Below are positions 1 through 6,260 of a stretch of 6,547 bases of DNA, piece after piece. The stretch comes from Crocinitomicaceae bacterium. GTDB lineage: Bacteria > Bacteroidota > Bacteroidia > Flavobacteriales_D > Crocinitomicaceae. The stretch is from positions 1-6,547 of the forward strand of contig JALQTG010000089.1 in NCBI GenBank assembly GCA_023264075.1, read 5' to 3'. The translations under genes and the position numbers were made by a program. Position 1 is the first letter of the stretch, and every line of letters starts with the position of its first letter. The notes beneath the pieces were generated by a model. It saw only the letters and a list, made by a program, of their open reading frames with translations, was not told the DNA's origin and made no database searches.

Positions 1-359
1 GTAAAAGCATGTTTTGGATTTTTCCATTCTTCCCCGTTACCAAAGGCACTGTAATATCCTTGAAGTGCATTTAATTCCTCGCGATTGATAAAAATAAGGT
101 TCTTGACAAAATTGATTTCCTCTTTATTGTCGGCGCTTTTGCGTACAAAAAATATAAATACGATGAGTTCTGCAACAACAATTGGAACAATAAGAGGACC
201 GATGTTATAGAAAAAATAAAGCGTAACGGACACCATTAAAAACGCAGTTAATCGCAACACGACCCACATGCGCGCTAAACTTTTTAATTGACTCATTTTC
301 TGCCCTAAAGAAGATAGTCGACTTTCGTAATAGGAAGATGGATGATTTTCAGACGTCAT
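1..359 (-). CDS. MutS-related membrane-anchored ATPase, N-terminal part only
   Basis: This leftward reading frame starts at the ATG at 359-357 and stays open to the window edge, giving 119 residues. After a polar N-terminus (about 1-30) come two hydrophobic segments (about 32-51 and 53-72) separated by a short turn. A charged stretch and the segment INREELNALQ (91-100) follow, then a region with Phe106, Gly109, Glu110 and His117. From memory, this layout matches the N-terminus of MutS-related proteins of about 590 residues common in Bacteroidota: two membrane helices, then an 'IN..E...L....F..G.EF....HPY' block, a MutS core and a C-terminal ATPase domain. The core and Walker motifs lie outside the window, so the assignment rests on the N-terminus alone. 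These proteins are annotated as mismatch repair ATPases, but their role is not established and a membrane anchor is unlike classical MutS. It diverges from the transporter gene. No Shine-Dalgarno sequence is visible. Confidence 0.72.
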   Translation of the reverse strand, partial: MTSENHPSSYYESRLSSLGQKMSQLKSLARMWVVLRLTAFLMVSVTLYFFYNIGPLIVPIVVAELIVFIFFVRKSADNKEEINFVKNLIFINREELNALQGYYSAFGNGEEWKNPKHAF

Positions 360-371
360 GGCATTTAACTT

Positions 372-1298
372 ATGGCTACTTTTACAATTGTGAACAAAGG
401 TATAGTATATATTTTATTATCGGGGCTCGCGTTTATGGTTGTTAACATATTCGTGAAGATTTTAGGCAGCGGTCCGAATCAAGAGTTGATTCCCGATATT
501 CAATCATTTCCTATCCCAGAGATTATCTTGTTTCGTTCCATCATTACATTTATGATGTGTTATGCCATCATTCGAGCAAGGAAACTTCCCTTTTTTGGCG
601 TGAATAAAAAGTGGTTGATTATTCGAGGAGTTTTTGGTACAGCAGCCTTGACCATTTTCTTTTTTACGCTCGATAATTTGCCGCTCGCTGTTGCTACGAC
701 CGTTCAATATTTGAGTCCATTGTTTACGGTAATCATCGCTACGTTCTTACTCAAGGAAAAGGTAAAATACATTCAATGGTTTTTCATGGTGGTTGCCTTT
801 GCCGGGATTGCCCTTTTGGGGATGTCGAAATTACTCAGTTCAGATGTATTAATAAGTGGTATTCAGCCAGAATGGGTGATGCTTGGAGTGCTCTCCGCTT
901 TTTTGTCTGGGATAGCGTACAATGCTATCGTAAAGTGTCAACCCACGGACCAACCGATTACAATAGTCATGTATTTCCCATTAATCGCAACGCCAATCAT
1001 GACTATTTACGCGATTTTCGTTGAATTCGTTCTACCTCAAGGTATCGAATGGTTGCTGATAATTATAATTGGGGTTTTTACACAATTCGCCCAAATCTTT
1101 ATGACGAAAGCCCTTCATGCCGAAAATACGGCTACTGTTACACCGTTTAAATATTTCGGATCCATTTACGCCTTTTTTATCGGACTATTCCTTTTCGATG
1201 AAGTCATTTCCCTTTACGGGATTGTCGCTATCGTATTGATTCTTATCGGAGTATTGGGTAATGCTCTATTTAGAAAACGGAATTTTCCACGTTTTTAG
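372..1298 (+). CDS. EamA / DMT superfamily transporter, ten predicted membrane helices
   Basis: A 308-residue, very hydrophobic protein with the duplicated five-helix layout of the drug/metabolite transporter superfamily. The first EamA repeat spans about residues 10-152 and the second about 168-300. Each ends with the usual pattern of an acidic residue at a helix boundary followed by a Gly-rich helix: Glu129 in LLKEKV before the helix ending GIALLG, and Asp276-Glu277 in LFDEVIS before the helix ending LIGVLGN. The C-terminus is basic (RKRNFPRF). The length is normal for the family and the protein should sit in the inner membrane. Substrates in this family range from amino acids to nucleotides and other metabolites, and nothing here identifies one. 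The ATG at 372 is chosen; a GTG at 390 would give a product starting VNKGIVYILLSG and cannot be excluded. The gene diverges from the MutS-related gene and converges on the ABC-F gene. No consensus promoter was found upstream, so it probably lies within the neighbour's coding sequence. Confidence 0.93.
   Translation: MATFTIVNKGIVYILLSGLAFMVVNIFVKILGSGPNQELIPDIQSFPIPEIILFRSIITFMMCYAIIRARKLPFFGVNKKWLIIRGVFGTAALTIFFFTLDNLPLAVATTVQYLSPLFTVIIATFLLKEKVKYIQWFFMVVAFAGIALLGMSKLLSSDVLISGIQPEWVMLGVLSAFLSGIAYNAIVKCQPTDQPITIVMYFPLIATPIMTIYAIFVEFVLPQGIEWLLIIIIGVFTQFAQIFMTKALHAENTATVTPFKYFGSIYAFFIGLFLFDEVISLYGIVAIVLILIGVLGNALFRKRNFPRF
395..402 (-). promoter_or_regulatory. Putative -7 promoter element of the MutS-related gene, inside the eamA-type gene
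   Basis: Read on the minus strand this is TACCTTTG, an exact match to the Bacteroidota -7 consensus TAnnTTTG. It ends 35 bases before the ATG at 359, nearly the same spacing as the sdhC promoter in this window. No good TTG-type -33 element is visible about 19 bases upstream, where the sequence is AT-rich with a CCCCG run. The site lies within the first codons of the divergent transporter gene. Function is inferred from motif and position. Confidence 0.5.
1274..1296. terminator. Possible bidirectional terminator hairpin between convergent genes
   Basis: At the very end of the transporter gene, AAAACGGAA (1274-1282) can pair imperfectly with TTCCACGTTTT (1285-1295). The outer stem AAAACG/CGTTTT is exact, and inner GGA/TCC pairing can be added with a small bulge. 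A run of five T follows on the plus strand, and TTTTCTAAATA follows on the minus strand. The stop codons of the converging genes are 7 bases apart, so a shared terminator would have to overlap a coding end, as this one does. The stem is AT-rich and weak, so confidence is modest. Confidence 0.35.
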
Positions 1299-1305
1299 GT
1301 ATAGT

Positions 1306-2937
1306 TTATAAATCCAGCTGTTTAATCTGCTCTATTCGGTTACGTGTTAAGAATTCATCGATGGTTTCGAAGTGTTCGATCACGCGTTGGTCTTTAAATT
1401 CAAATACTTTATTGGCCAGTCCTTCTATAAATGCCCGGTCGTGAGATACAAGAATCAATGTCCCATCAAATTTGATCAACGCTTCCTTGAGTACATCTTT
1501 GGATTTAAGGTCGAGATGATTGGTAGGCTCGTCGAGAATCAATACGTTGACTGGTTGTAATAACAATTTTACCATTGCCAAACGCGTACGTTCTCCTCCT
1601 GATAAGAAGCCAACTTTCTTATCGATGGCATCTCCAGAAAACATAAAGGCTCCAAGAATGCTTTTAATTTCCTTACGAATTTCACCAACTGCCACATTAT
1701 CTACAGTTTCAAAAACGGATAATTCGGGGTCTAGTAATGAGGCTTGATTTTGTGCAAAATAACCCACTTTAGCGTTGTGGCCCAATTCGCAAAACCCGTC
1801 AAAATCTATTTCACCCATAATGGCTTTAATCATGGTGGATTTTCCTTCTCCGTTTCGTCCCACGAAGCACACTTTCTCCCCTCTAGCAATGGCGAGATTC
1901 GCATTTTTAAATATGACTTTGTCACCATAGGATTTGCTCAAGTCACGCGCAATAACCGGATAGTCTCCGGAACGCTGAGAAGGAGGGAAGCGCAGCGAAA
2001 TGGCGGAATTATCGATTTCATCAATTTCTATAATTTCGAGTTTTTCCAACATGCGCTGACGCGAGCTGACTTGGTTAGTTTTCGAATAGGTTCCTTTGAA
2101 TTGCTCAATGAAACGTTTGTTTTCCGCTATCATCTTCTGTTGTTCCTGATAGGCCTTTTGTTGTTGTGCGCGACGCTCTTCTCGTAATACCAAATAGTGA
2201 GAATAGTTGGCTTTATAATCGTAGATACGTCCCATCGTTACCTCAATCGTGCGATTAGTGATGTTGTCGATAAACGTTTTATCATGCGAAATGACAATCA
2301 CGGCTTTCGCTTTGTTTTTCAGAAAGTCTTCTAACCAAATTACAGATTCAATATCGATGTGGTTGGTGGGCTCATCGAGAAGAACTAAGTCGGGTTTTTG
2401 AAGGAGGATTTTCGCTAACTCTATACGCATCCGCCATCCACCGCTAAACTCACTTGTGTTGCGTGTAAAGTCGCTCCGCTTAAAGCCCAAACCAAGCAAT
2501 GCTTTTTCTACTTCAGAATCAAAATTGGTTTCCTCAATGGCATAATATTTTTCACCGAGTTCTGCTACGCGCTCAATGAGGTTCATGTATGAATCCGATT
2601 CGTAATCCGTGCGCGTTTCCAGTTCTTTGTTGAGCGCTTCCATCTCATTTTGCATCTGGATGACTTCTCCAAATGCTTTTACTGTTTCATCAAATACGGT
2701 GCAATTATCCTCAGTCAGTAGGTGCTGGGGTAAGTAAGCGATTTTTGTATCTGGAGCGCATTGGATACTTCCGCGATTTGGTTTTTGTACCCCCGCAATG
2801 ATTTTCATCATCGTTGATTTTCCCGCACCATTTTTCCCCATCAAGGCAATTTTGTCGTTGGGATTGATCACAAAACTTACGTCTTTGAAAAGCGTTCTTG
2901 CACTAAATTCGACCGTCAGGCCATTCACTGAAATCAT
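1306..2937 (-). CDS. ABC-F family ATPase (duplicated ATP-binding cassettes), YheS/YdiF-like
   Basis: A 543-residue protein with two ATP-binding cassettes and no membrane segment, the hallmark of ABC-F proteins. Cassette 1 has Walker A GKNGAGKST (34-42), signature FSGGW (164-168), Walker B LVLLDEP (184-190) with Glu189, and switch His218. Cassette 2 has Walker A GRNGEGKST (360-368), signature LSGGE (445-449), Walker B VLILDEP (475-481) with Glu480, and switch His499. All catalytic residues are present. A charged, Gln-rich interdomain linker (about 236-325) includes YSKTNQVSSRQRMLEKLE, resembling the linker of YheS/YdiF-type members. ABC-F proteins are cytosolic and bind the ribosomal E site, where they act on stalled or structured translation complexes; some confer antibiotic resistance. 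Nothing here points to a resistance role, and a housekeeping translation factor is more likely. The ATG at 2937 is supported by a Bacteroidota-type promoter just upstream. FSGG in place of LSGG in cassette 1 is normal for the YheS-like branch. Confidence 0.95.
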   Translation of the reverse strand: MISVNGLTVEFSARTLFKDVSFVINPNDKIALMGKNGAGKSTMMKIIAGVQKPNRGSIQCAPDTKIAYLPQHLLTEDNCTVFDETVKAFGEVIQMQNEMEALNKELETRTDYESDSYMNLIERVAELGEKYYAIEETNFDSEVEKALLGLGFKRSDFTRNTSEFSGGWRMRIELAKILLQKPDLVLLDEPTNHIDIESVIWLEDFLKNKAKAVIVISHDKTFIDNITNRTIEVTMGRIYDYKANYSHYLVLREERRAQQQKAYQEQQKMIAENKRFIEQFKGTYSKTNQVSSRQRMLEKLEIIEIDEIDNSAISLRFPPSQRSGDYPVIARDLSKSYGDKVIFKNANLAIARGEKVCFVGRNGEGKSTMIKAIMGEIDFDGFCELGHNAKVGYFAQNQASLLDPELSVFETVDNVAVGEIRKEIKSILGAFMFSGDAIDKKVGFLSGGERTRLAMVKLLLQPVNVLILDEPTNHLDLKSKDVLKEALIKFDGTLILVSHDRAFIEGLANKVFEFKDQRVIEHFETIDEFLTRNRIEQIKQLDL

Positions 2938-2957
2938 CTACTGGAAATTTGATGGCG

Positions 2958-2987
2958 CAAAGATAGCGGTTCATTCGAATTTTGCAG
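2958..2987 (-). promoter_or_regulatory. Putative promoter of the ABC-F gene
   Basis: On the minus strand, TATCTTTG (2965-2958) matches the Bacteroidota -7 consensus TAnnTTTG exactly. A weak -33-like CTG (2987-2985) lies 19 bases upstream of it. The -7 element ends 20 bases before the ABC-F ATG, which predicts a leader of only about 15 bases. This is a motif-based inference. Confidence 0.6.
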
Positions 2988-3059
2988 GTTCTGATTCGTC
3001 AAAACAGCTAAAATAAGGGCTGTATGTTAATAAGAGTTCATATATTTTTGGCTCAGCTA

Positions 3060-3318
3060 CAAAGGTTGAAAGATAATCACCTAATCATAGTCCTCCTTGT
3101 TCACTGTACTCTCGGACGGAGTTGTTTTCGGCTGGGGACTTTCGACAGTAATCTATTAATCAAAAATCCAAGCTGAAACTAGCGTTCAGAGGAATCTTAG
3201 GTGGGTATAGCAAAAAGTCTAGTTTGAGCTCGATTTGTTCCCGCAGGAGTCTCCAGTCATAAATTGGATTGAACAAACCTTGATCGGGGTGGTTAAATTC
3301 TCATCTTTCAATCCAAAG
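3060..3318. mobile_element. Possible small non-autonomous (MITE-like) insertion
   Basis: TTGAAAGAT at 3066-3074 and its reverse complement ATCTTTCAA at 3303-3311 face each other about 245 bases apart. Just outside them, CAAAG occurs in direct orientation at 3060-3064 and 3314-3318, as a 5-base target duplication would. The spacers between repeat and duplication differ by one base (G on the left, TC on the right). By hand count the enclosed DNA is about 42% G+C, against about 32% for the 60 bases to the left and about 28% for the 240 bases to the right. The inside encodes no transposase. A 9-base inverted repeat alone could arise by chance in a gap this size; the nesting of repeat, duplication and composition change is what makes it suggestive. 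Confidence 0.3.
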
Positions 3319-3496
3319 AAGGAAAAGTTTCAAAGGGCTTAATTAAAGAGTATAGTATGAGGGAGCGTATTAAATTCTGATAAAGTTAGTAATGTTTAAT
3401 TTGAGTCATTTTGTTAATGAGAACCGGCAACATGTAACCTGAATACTCAACTCCTCTATTATTATCTAAAACAATTCTAAATAATAAATATCGAGG

Positions 3497-3524
3497 TTAG
3501 AATTCAAACTAAACTTTAAATTTG
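3497..3524 (+). promoter_or_regulatory. Putative promoter of the sdhCAB operon
   Basis: TAAATTTG (3517-3524) is an exact match to the Bacteroidota -7 consensus TAnnTTTG. A -33-like TTAG (3497-3500) lies 16 bases upstream, slightly closer than usual. The -7 element ends 33 bases before the sdhC ATG, predicting a leader of roughly 25-30 bases that is A-rich before the start (GAAATTAAACAAAAC), as is typical in this phylum. This placement also argues against translation starting at the in-frame TTG at 3522. Confidence 0.6.
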
Positions 3525-3557
3525 TTGTTCATTATAGTACTCGAAATTAAACAAAAC

Positions 3558-4238
3558 ATGAGCAACACAAGTCTTTTGAAATCATCCATAGGAAGGAAAT
3601 TCGCTATGGCATTGTCAGCATTATTTCTGATGATATTTTTGCTGCAACATTTGGTGATTAACTTGTCCGCAATCTTTAGTCCGGATACATTCAATGAGTT
3701 ATCTCACTTCATGGGTACGAATCCGATGGTTCAATTTGTAGCACAACCTATTTTGATTTTTGCGGTTGTTTTTCACTTTGTCATGGGGTTTGTTCTTGAA
3801 ATGAAGAACAGAGATGCCCGTCCAGTCAAGTATGCTAAAAACAATGGAGCAGCAAATTCTACTTGGATGTCTCGTAATATGATCTTAAGTGGTTCAGTGA
3901 TTCTTGCATTCTTAGCACTTCACTTCATTGATTTTTGGATTCCTGAAATTAATACCAAATATATTGCAGGTGACATGTCAGGATTGAACGCTGAAGGAGG
4001 TTTTAGATATTATGAAGAATTAGTGCACAAATTCCACGATCCGATACGAGTAGCAGCTTATTGTATTGCCTTTATTTTATTGGCATTGCACTTATTGCAC
4101 GGATTCAGCTCTGCATTCCAATCAATGGGACAAAAAAACAAGTATATCACCGCATTAAGTAAGTTCGGAGTAGTTTATTCGATTGCAGTGCCTCTTGGGT
4201 TTGTAATCATCGCATTAGTTCTTCACTTAGCACATTAA
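3558..4238 (+). CDS. sdhC: Succinate dehydrogenase cytochrome b558 subunit SdhC (diheme membrane anchor)
   Basis: This 226-residue membrane protein anchors complex II and passes electrons from the iron-sulfur subunit to quinone through heme b. Five hydrophobic helices are visible (about 16-38, 58-82, 108-130, 163-184 and 203-224), the layout of single-subunit diheme type B anchors. Histidines inside helices at 31, 73, 122 and 178 (or 181) fit the four axial heme ligands of this class; the 42-residue spacing between His31 and His73 equals that of the first pair in Bacillus subtilis SdhC (28/70). The stretches SSIGRKFAMALSALFLM and NGAANSTWMSRNM are ones I recall as conserved in Bacteroidota SdhC. 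The ATG at 3558 is preferred: an in-frame TTG at 3522 would add 12 residues but overlaps the -7 promoter element, and MSNTSLLKSS is a natural N-terminus. It leads the operon, with sdhA 11 bases downstream. Menaquinone as the partner is inferred from the phylum. Confidence 0.95.
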   Translation: MSNTSLLKSSIGRKFAMALSALFLMIFLLQHLVINLSAIFSPDTFNELSHFMGTNPMVQFVAQPILIFAVVFHFVMGFVLEMKNRDARPVKYAKNNGAANSTWMSRNMILSGSVILAFLALHFIDFWIPEINTKYIAGDMSGLNAEGGFRYYEELVHKFHDPIRVAAYCIAFILLALHLLHGFSSAFQSMGQKNKYITALSKFGVVYSIAVPLGFVIIALVLHLAH

Positions 4239-4249
4239 TAGTTAGTAGT

Positions 4250-6253
4250 ATGGCAACATTAGATTCAAAAATACCAGCAGGTCCATTAGCAGATAAATGG
4301 ACTAACTATAAAAATAATATCAATCTTGTAAACCCTGCGAACAAGCGTTTAATCGATGTGATTGTTGTGGGAACAGGTTTAGCCGGAGGCTCTGCTGCTG
4401 CAACATTAGCAGAATTAGGATACAACGTAAAAGCATTTTGTTTTCAAGATTCACCGCGTCGTGCTCACTCTATTGCTGCACAAGGGGGGATCAACGCTGC
4501 CAAGAACTATCAAGGTGACGGTGACTCGACATTCCGATTGTTTTATGATACCGTAAAAGGTGGTGACTACCGCTCACGTGAAGCAAACGTATATCGTTTG
4601 GCGGAAGTATCAGCTAATATCATTGACCAATGTGTGGCGCAAGGTGTGCCGTTTGCACGCGATTATGGAGGGTTACTGGATAACCGTTCATTTGGTGGTG
4701 TATTGGTTTCAAGAACATTCTATGCAAAAGGTCAAACCGGTCAACAATTATTGTTAGGGGCTTATTCTGCGATGAACCGTCAGATTGGTAGAGGTAAAAT
4801 CAAAATGTACAACCGTCATGAAATGATGGATGTTGTTGTAGTAGACGGAAAAGCACGAGGTATTATCGCCAGAAATTTGGTAACTGGGGAGATCGAGAGA
4901 CACAGTGCACACGCAGTTGTGTTAGGTACAGGAGGTTACGGAAACGTATTCTTTTTATCTACCAACGCGATGGGAAGTAACGTTTCTGCAGCATGGAAAG
5001 CGCACAAAAGAGGTGCGTACTTTGCAAACCCATGTTTCACGCAAATCCACCCAACCTGTATTCCGGTATCCGGGGAGCTCCAAGCGAAATTAACGCTGAT
5101 GTCGGAGTCGTTGAGAAATGACGGTAGAATCTGGGTTCCGAAAAAATTAGAAGATGTTGAAGCAATTCGAGCGGGCAAATTAAAGCCAACTCAAATTAAA
5201 GAAGAGGATAGAGATTATTATTTAGAGCGTCGTTACCCTGCATTTGGTAACTTAGTTCCACGTGATGTAGCTTCGCGTGCAGCGAAAGAGCGTTGTGATG
5301 CAGGTTTTGGCGTTAACGCAACGGGAGAAGCTGTTTATTTGGATTTCGCAGCGGCAATTACGCGCTACGGAAAAGAGGCTGCACACGTTCAAGGATTAAA
5401 CGAAAATGACAACGCGCTAGTTCAAAAGCTAGGTAAAGAGATCATCGCGAACAAATACGGGAACTTGTTCCAAATGTATGAGAAGATTGTGGACGAAAAT
5501 CCATATGAAACGCCGATGATGATTTATCCAGCGGTGCATTATACAATGGGAGGTCTTTGGGTAGATTATAACTTAATGACGACTGTTCCTGGATTGTATG
5601 CGATTGGTGAGGCGAATTTCTCTGATCACGGAGCTAACCGTTTGGGTGCTTCCGCATTGATGCAAGGGCTAGCAGATGGTTACTTCGTATTGCCTTACAC
5701 GATTGGTGATTACTTAGCAAGTGATATTCGAACAGGAGAAATTCCTACGAATACTCCAGAGTTTGATGCAGCGGAGAAAGAAGTAACAGAGCGTTTAAAT
5801 TTCTTCGTGAATAATAACGGAACACATTCCGTAGATTATTTCCACAGACGTTTAGGGAAGATCATGTGGGATAAGTGTGGTATGGCAAGAAATGCCGATG
5901 GATTGAAATCGGCAATTGCTGAAATTAAAGCGTTGCGTGAAGAATTCTGGAAAGATGTAAAAGTGCCAGGCTCAACGGATGAATACAACGAAGAATTGGC
6001 AAAAGCAGGTCGTGTGGCTGATTTCCTTGAGTTGGGTGAGTTATTCGCGAAAGATGCGCTGGAGCGTAACGAATCGTGTGGAGGACACTTCCGTGAGGAA
6101 TCACAAACAGAAGAAGGTGAGGCAGCGCGTGATGATGCAAATTACACATTCGTATCTGCGTGGGAATTCACTGGTGTTCCAAGTGAGGCTAACCTCCACA
6201 AAGAAGAGTTGGTATATGAAAATATTGAGTTGAAAACAAGAAGTTATAAATAG
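4250..6253 (+). CDS. sdhA: Succinate dehydrogenase / fumarate reductase flavoprotein subunit SdhA
   Basis: A 667-residue catalytic subunit that oxidises succinate to fumarate at an FAD. The dinucleotide-binding motif GTGLAGGSAA is at 41-50. RRAHSIAAQGG follows, with His73 at the position of the covalent FAD-histidine linkage known in E. coli SdhA (His45). Active-site positions known in the family are all present: His267 in QIHPT, Glu286 in MSESLRNDG, the proton-transfer Arg338 in VPRDVASRA, His430 in HYTMGG, and Arg464 in GANRLGASAL. The C-terminal helical domain (about 515-667) is complete, including the CGGHFREE stretch at 630-637. The length and the N-terminal extension of about 35 residues before the FAD fold fit type B enzymes of Bacteroidota. 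The gene begins 11 bases after sdhC and ends 7 bases before sdhB, so it should be co-transcribed and form the soluble cytoplasmic part of complex II with SdhB. Sequence alone does not fix the direction; succinate oxidation is the default for an aerobic member of this phylum. Confidence 0.98.
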   Translation: MATLDSKIPAGPLADKWTNYKNNINLVNPANKRLIDVIVVGTGLAGGSAAATLAELGYNVKAFCFQDSPRRAHSIAAQGGINAAKNYQGDGDSTFRLFYDTVKGGDYRSREANVYRLAEVSANIIDQCVAQGVPFARDYGGLLDNRSFGGVLVSRTFYAKGQTGQQLLLGAYSAMNRQIGRGKIKMYNRHEMMDVVVVDGKARGIIARNLVTGEIERHSAHAVVLGTGGYGNVFFLSTNAMGSNVSAAWKAHKRGAYFANPCFTQIHPTCIPVSGELQAKLTLMSESLRNDGRIWVPKKLEDVEAIRAGKLKPTQIKEEDRDYYLERRYPAFGNLVPRDVASRAAKERCDAGFGVNATGEAVYLDFAAAITRYGKEAAHVQGLNENDNALVQKLGKEIIANKYGNLFQMYEKIVDENPYETPMMIYPAVHYTMGGLWVDYNLMTTVPGLYAIGEANFSDHGANRLGASALMQGLADGYFVLPYTIGDYLASDIRTGEIPTNTPEFDAAEKEVTERLNFFVNNNGTHSVDYFHRRLGKIMWDKCGMARNADGLKSAIAEIKALREEFWKDVKVPGSTDEYNEELAKAGRVADFLELGELFAKDALERNESCGGHFREESQTEEGEAARDDANYTFVSAWEFTGVPSEANLHKEELVYENIELKTRSYK

Positions 6254-6258
6254 GAAGG
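6252..6258 (+). promoter_or_regulatory. Shine-Dalgarno-like sequence of sdhB overlapping the sdhA stop codon
   Basis: AGGAAGG begins on the second base of the sdhA TAG stop and ends 2 bases before the sdhB ATG at 6261. It is the only Shine-Dalgarno-like sequence seen in front of a gene in this window. The spacing to the start is short, so it may act mainly by re-engaging ribosomes that have just terminated on sdhA. It supports the ATG at 6261 as the start. Confidence 0.45.
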
Positions 6259-6260
6259 AT

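Larger units (their letters stand above)
2938..3557. other. 620-base intergenic region without a convincing gene
   Basis: This gap separates the divergent ABC-F and sdhC genes. It contains the ABC-F promoter at its left edge, the sdhC promoter at its right edge, and the possible small insertion at about 3060-3318. The remaining sequence (about 3319-3496) is very AT-rich, near 30% G+C by hand count, with no open frame, repeat or strong hairpin that I can see. A further match to TAnnTTTG occurs on the plus strand at 3043-3050 (TATTTTTG), but no gene follows it, so it may be chance in AT-rich DNA. No tRNA fold or recognised riboswitch was seen. Confidence 0.7.

Noticed and set aside
1744..2187. 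Plus-strand open frame of 147 codons opposite the ABC-F gene
   Set aside because: It lies entirely antisense to the intact linker and second-cassette coding region, has no family resemblance, and its openness is explained by the codon pattern of the real gene.
1306..2937. Antibiotic-resistance (ARE-type) ABC-F gene
   Set aside because: The linker and the FSGGWRMR signature look like the housekeeping YheS/YdiF branch, and there is no leader peptide, attenuator or mobile context at its 5' end.
3101..3148. Possible small RNA hairpin pairing ACTGT with ACAGT
   Set aside because: Only about five base pairs are continuous and the pairing does not extend; no terminator-like T-run follows.
3241..3265. 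CGCAGGAGTCTCC, which resembles a motif I recall from repeats in Bacillus-group genomes
   Set aside because: The match is short, from memory only, and from a distant phylum; it does not support a transfer claim without a database search.
3522..3557. Extended SdhC N-terminus starting at TTG 3522
   Set aside because: The TTG overlaps the putative -7 element (3517-3524), so it would lie upstream of the transcript start; ATG 3558 gives the natural N-terminus.
4936..5178. Minus-strand open frame of 80 codons within sdhA
   Set aside because: Fully antisense to conserved active-site coding sequence, with no promoter and no recognisable product; a shadow of sdhA.
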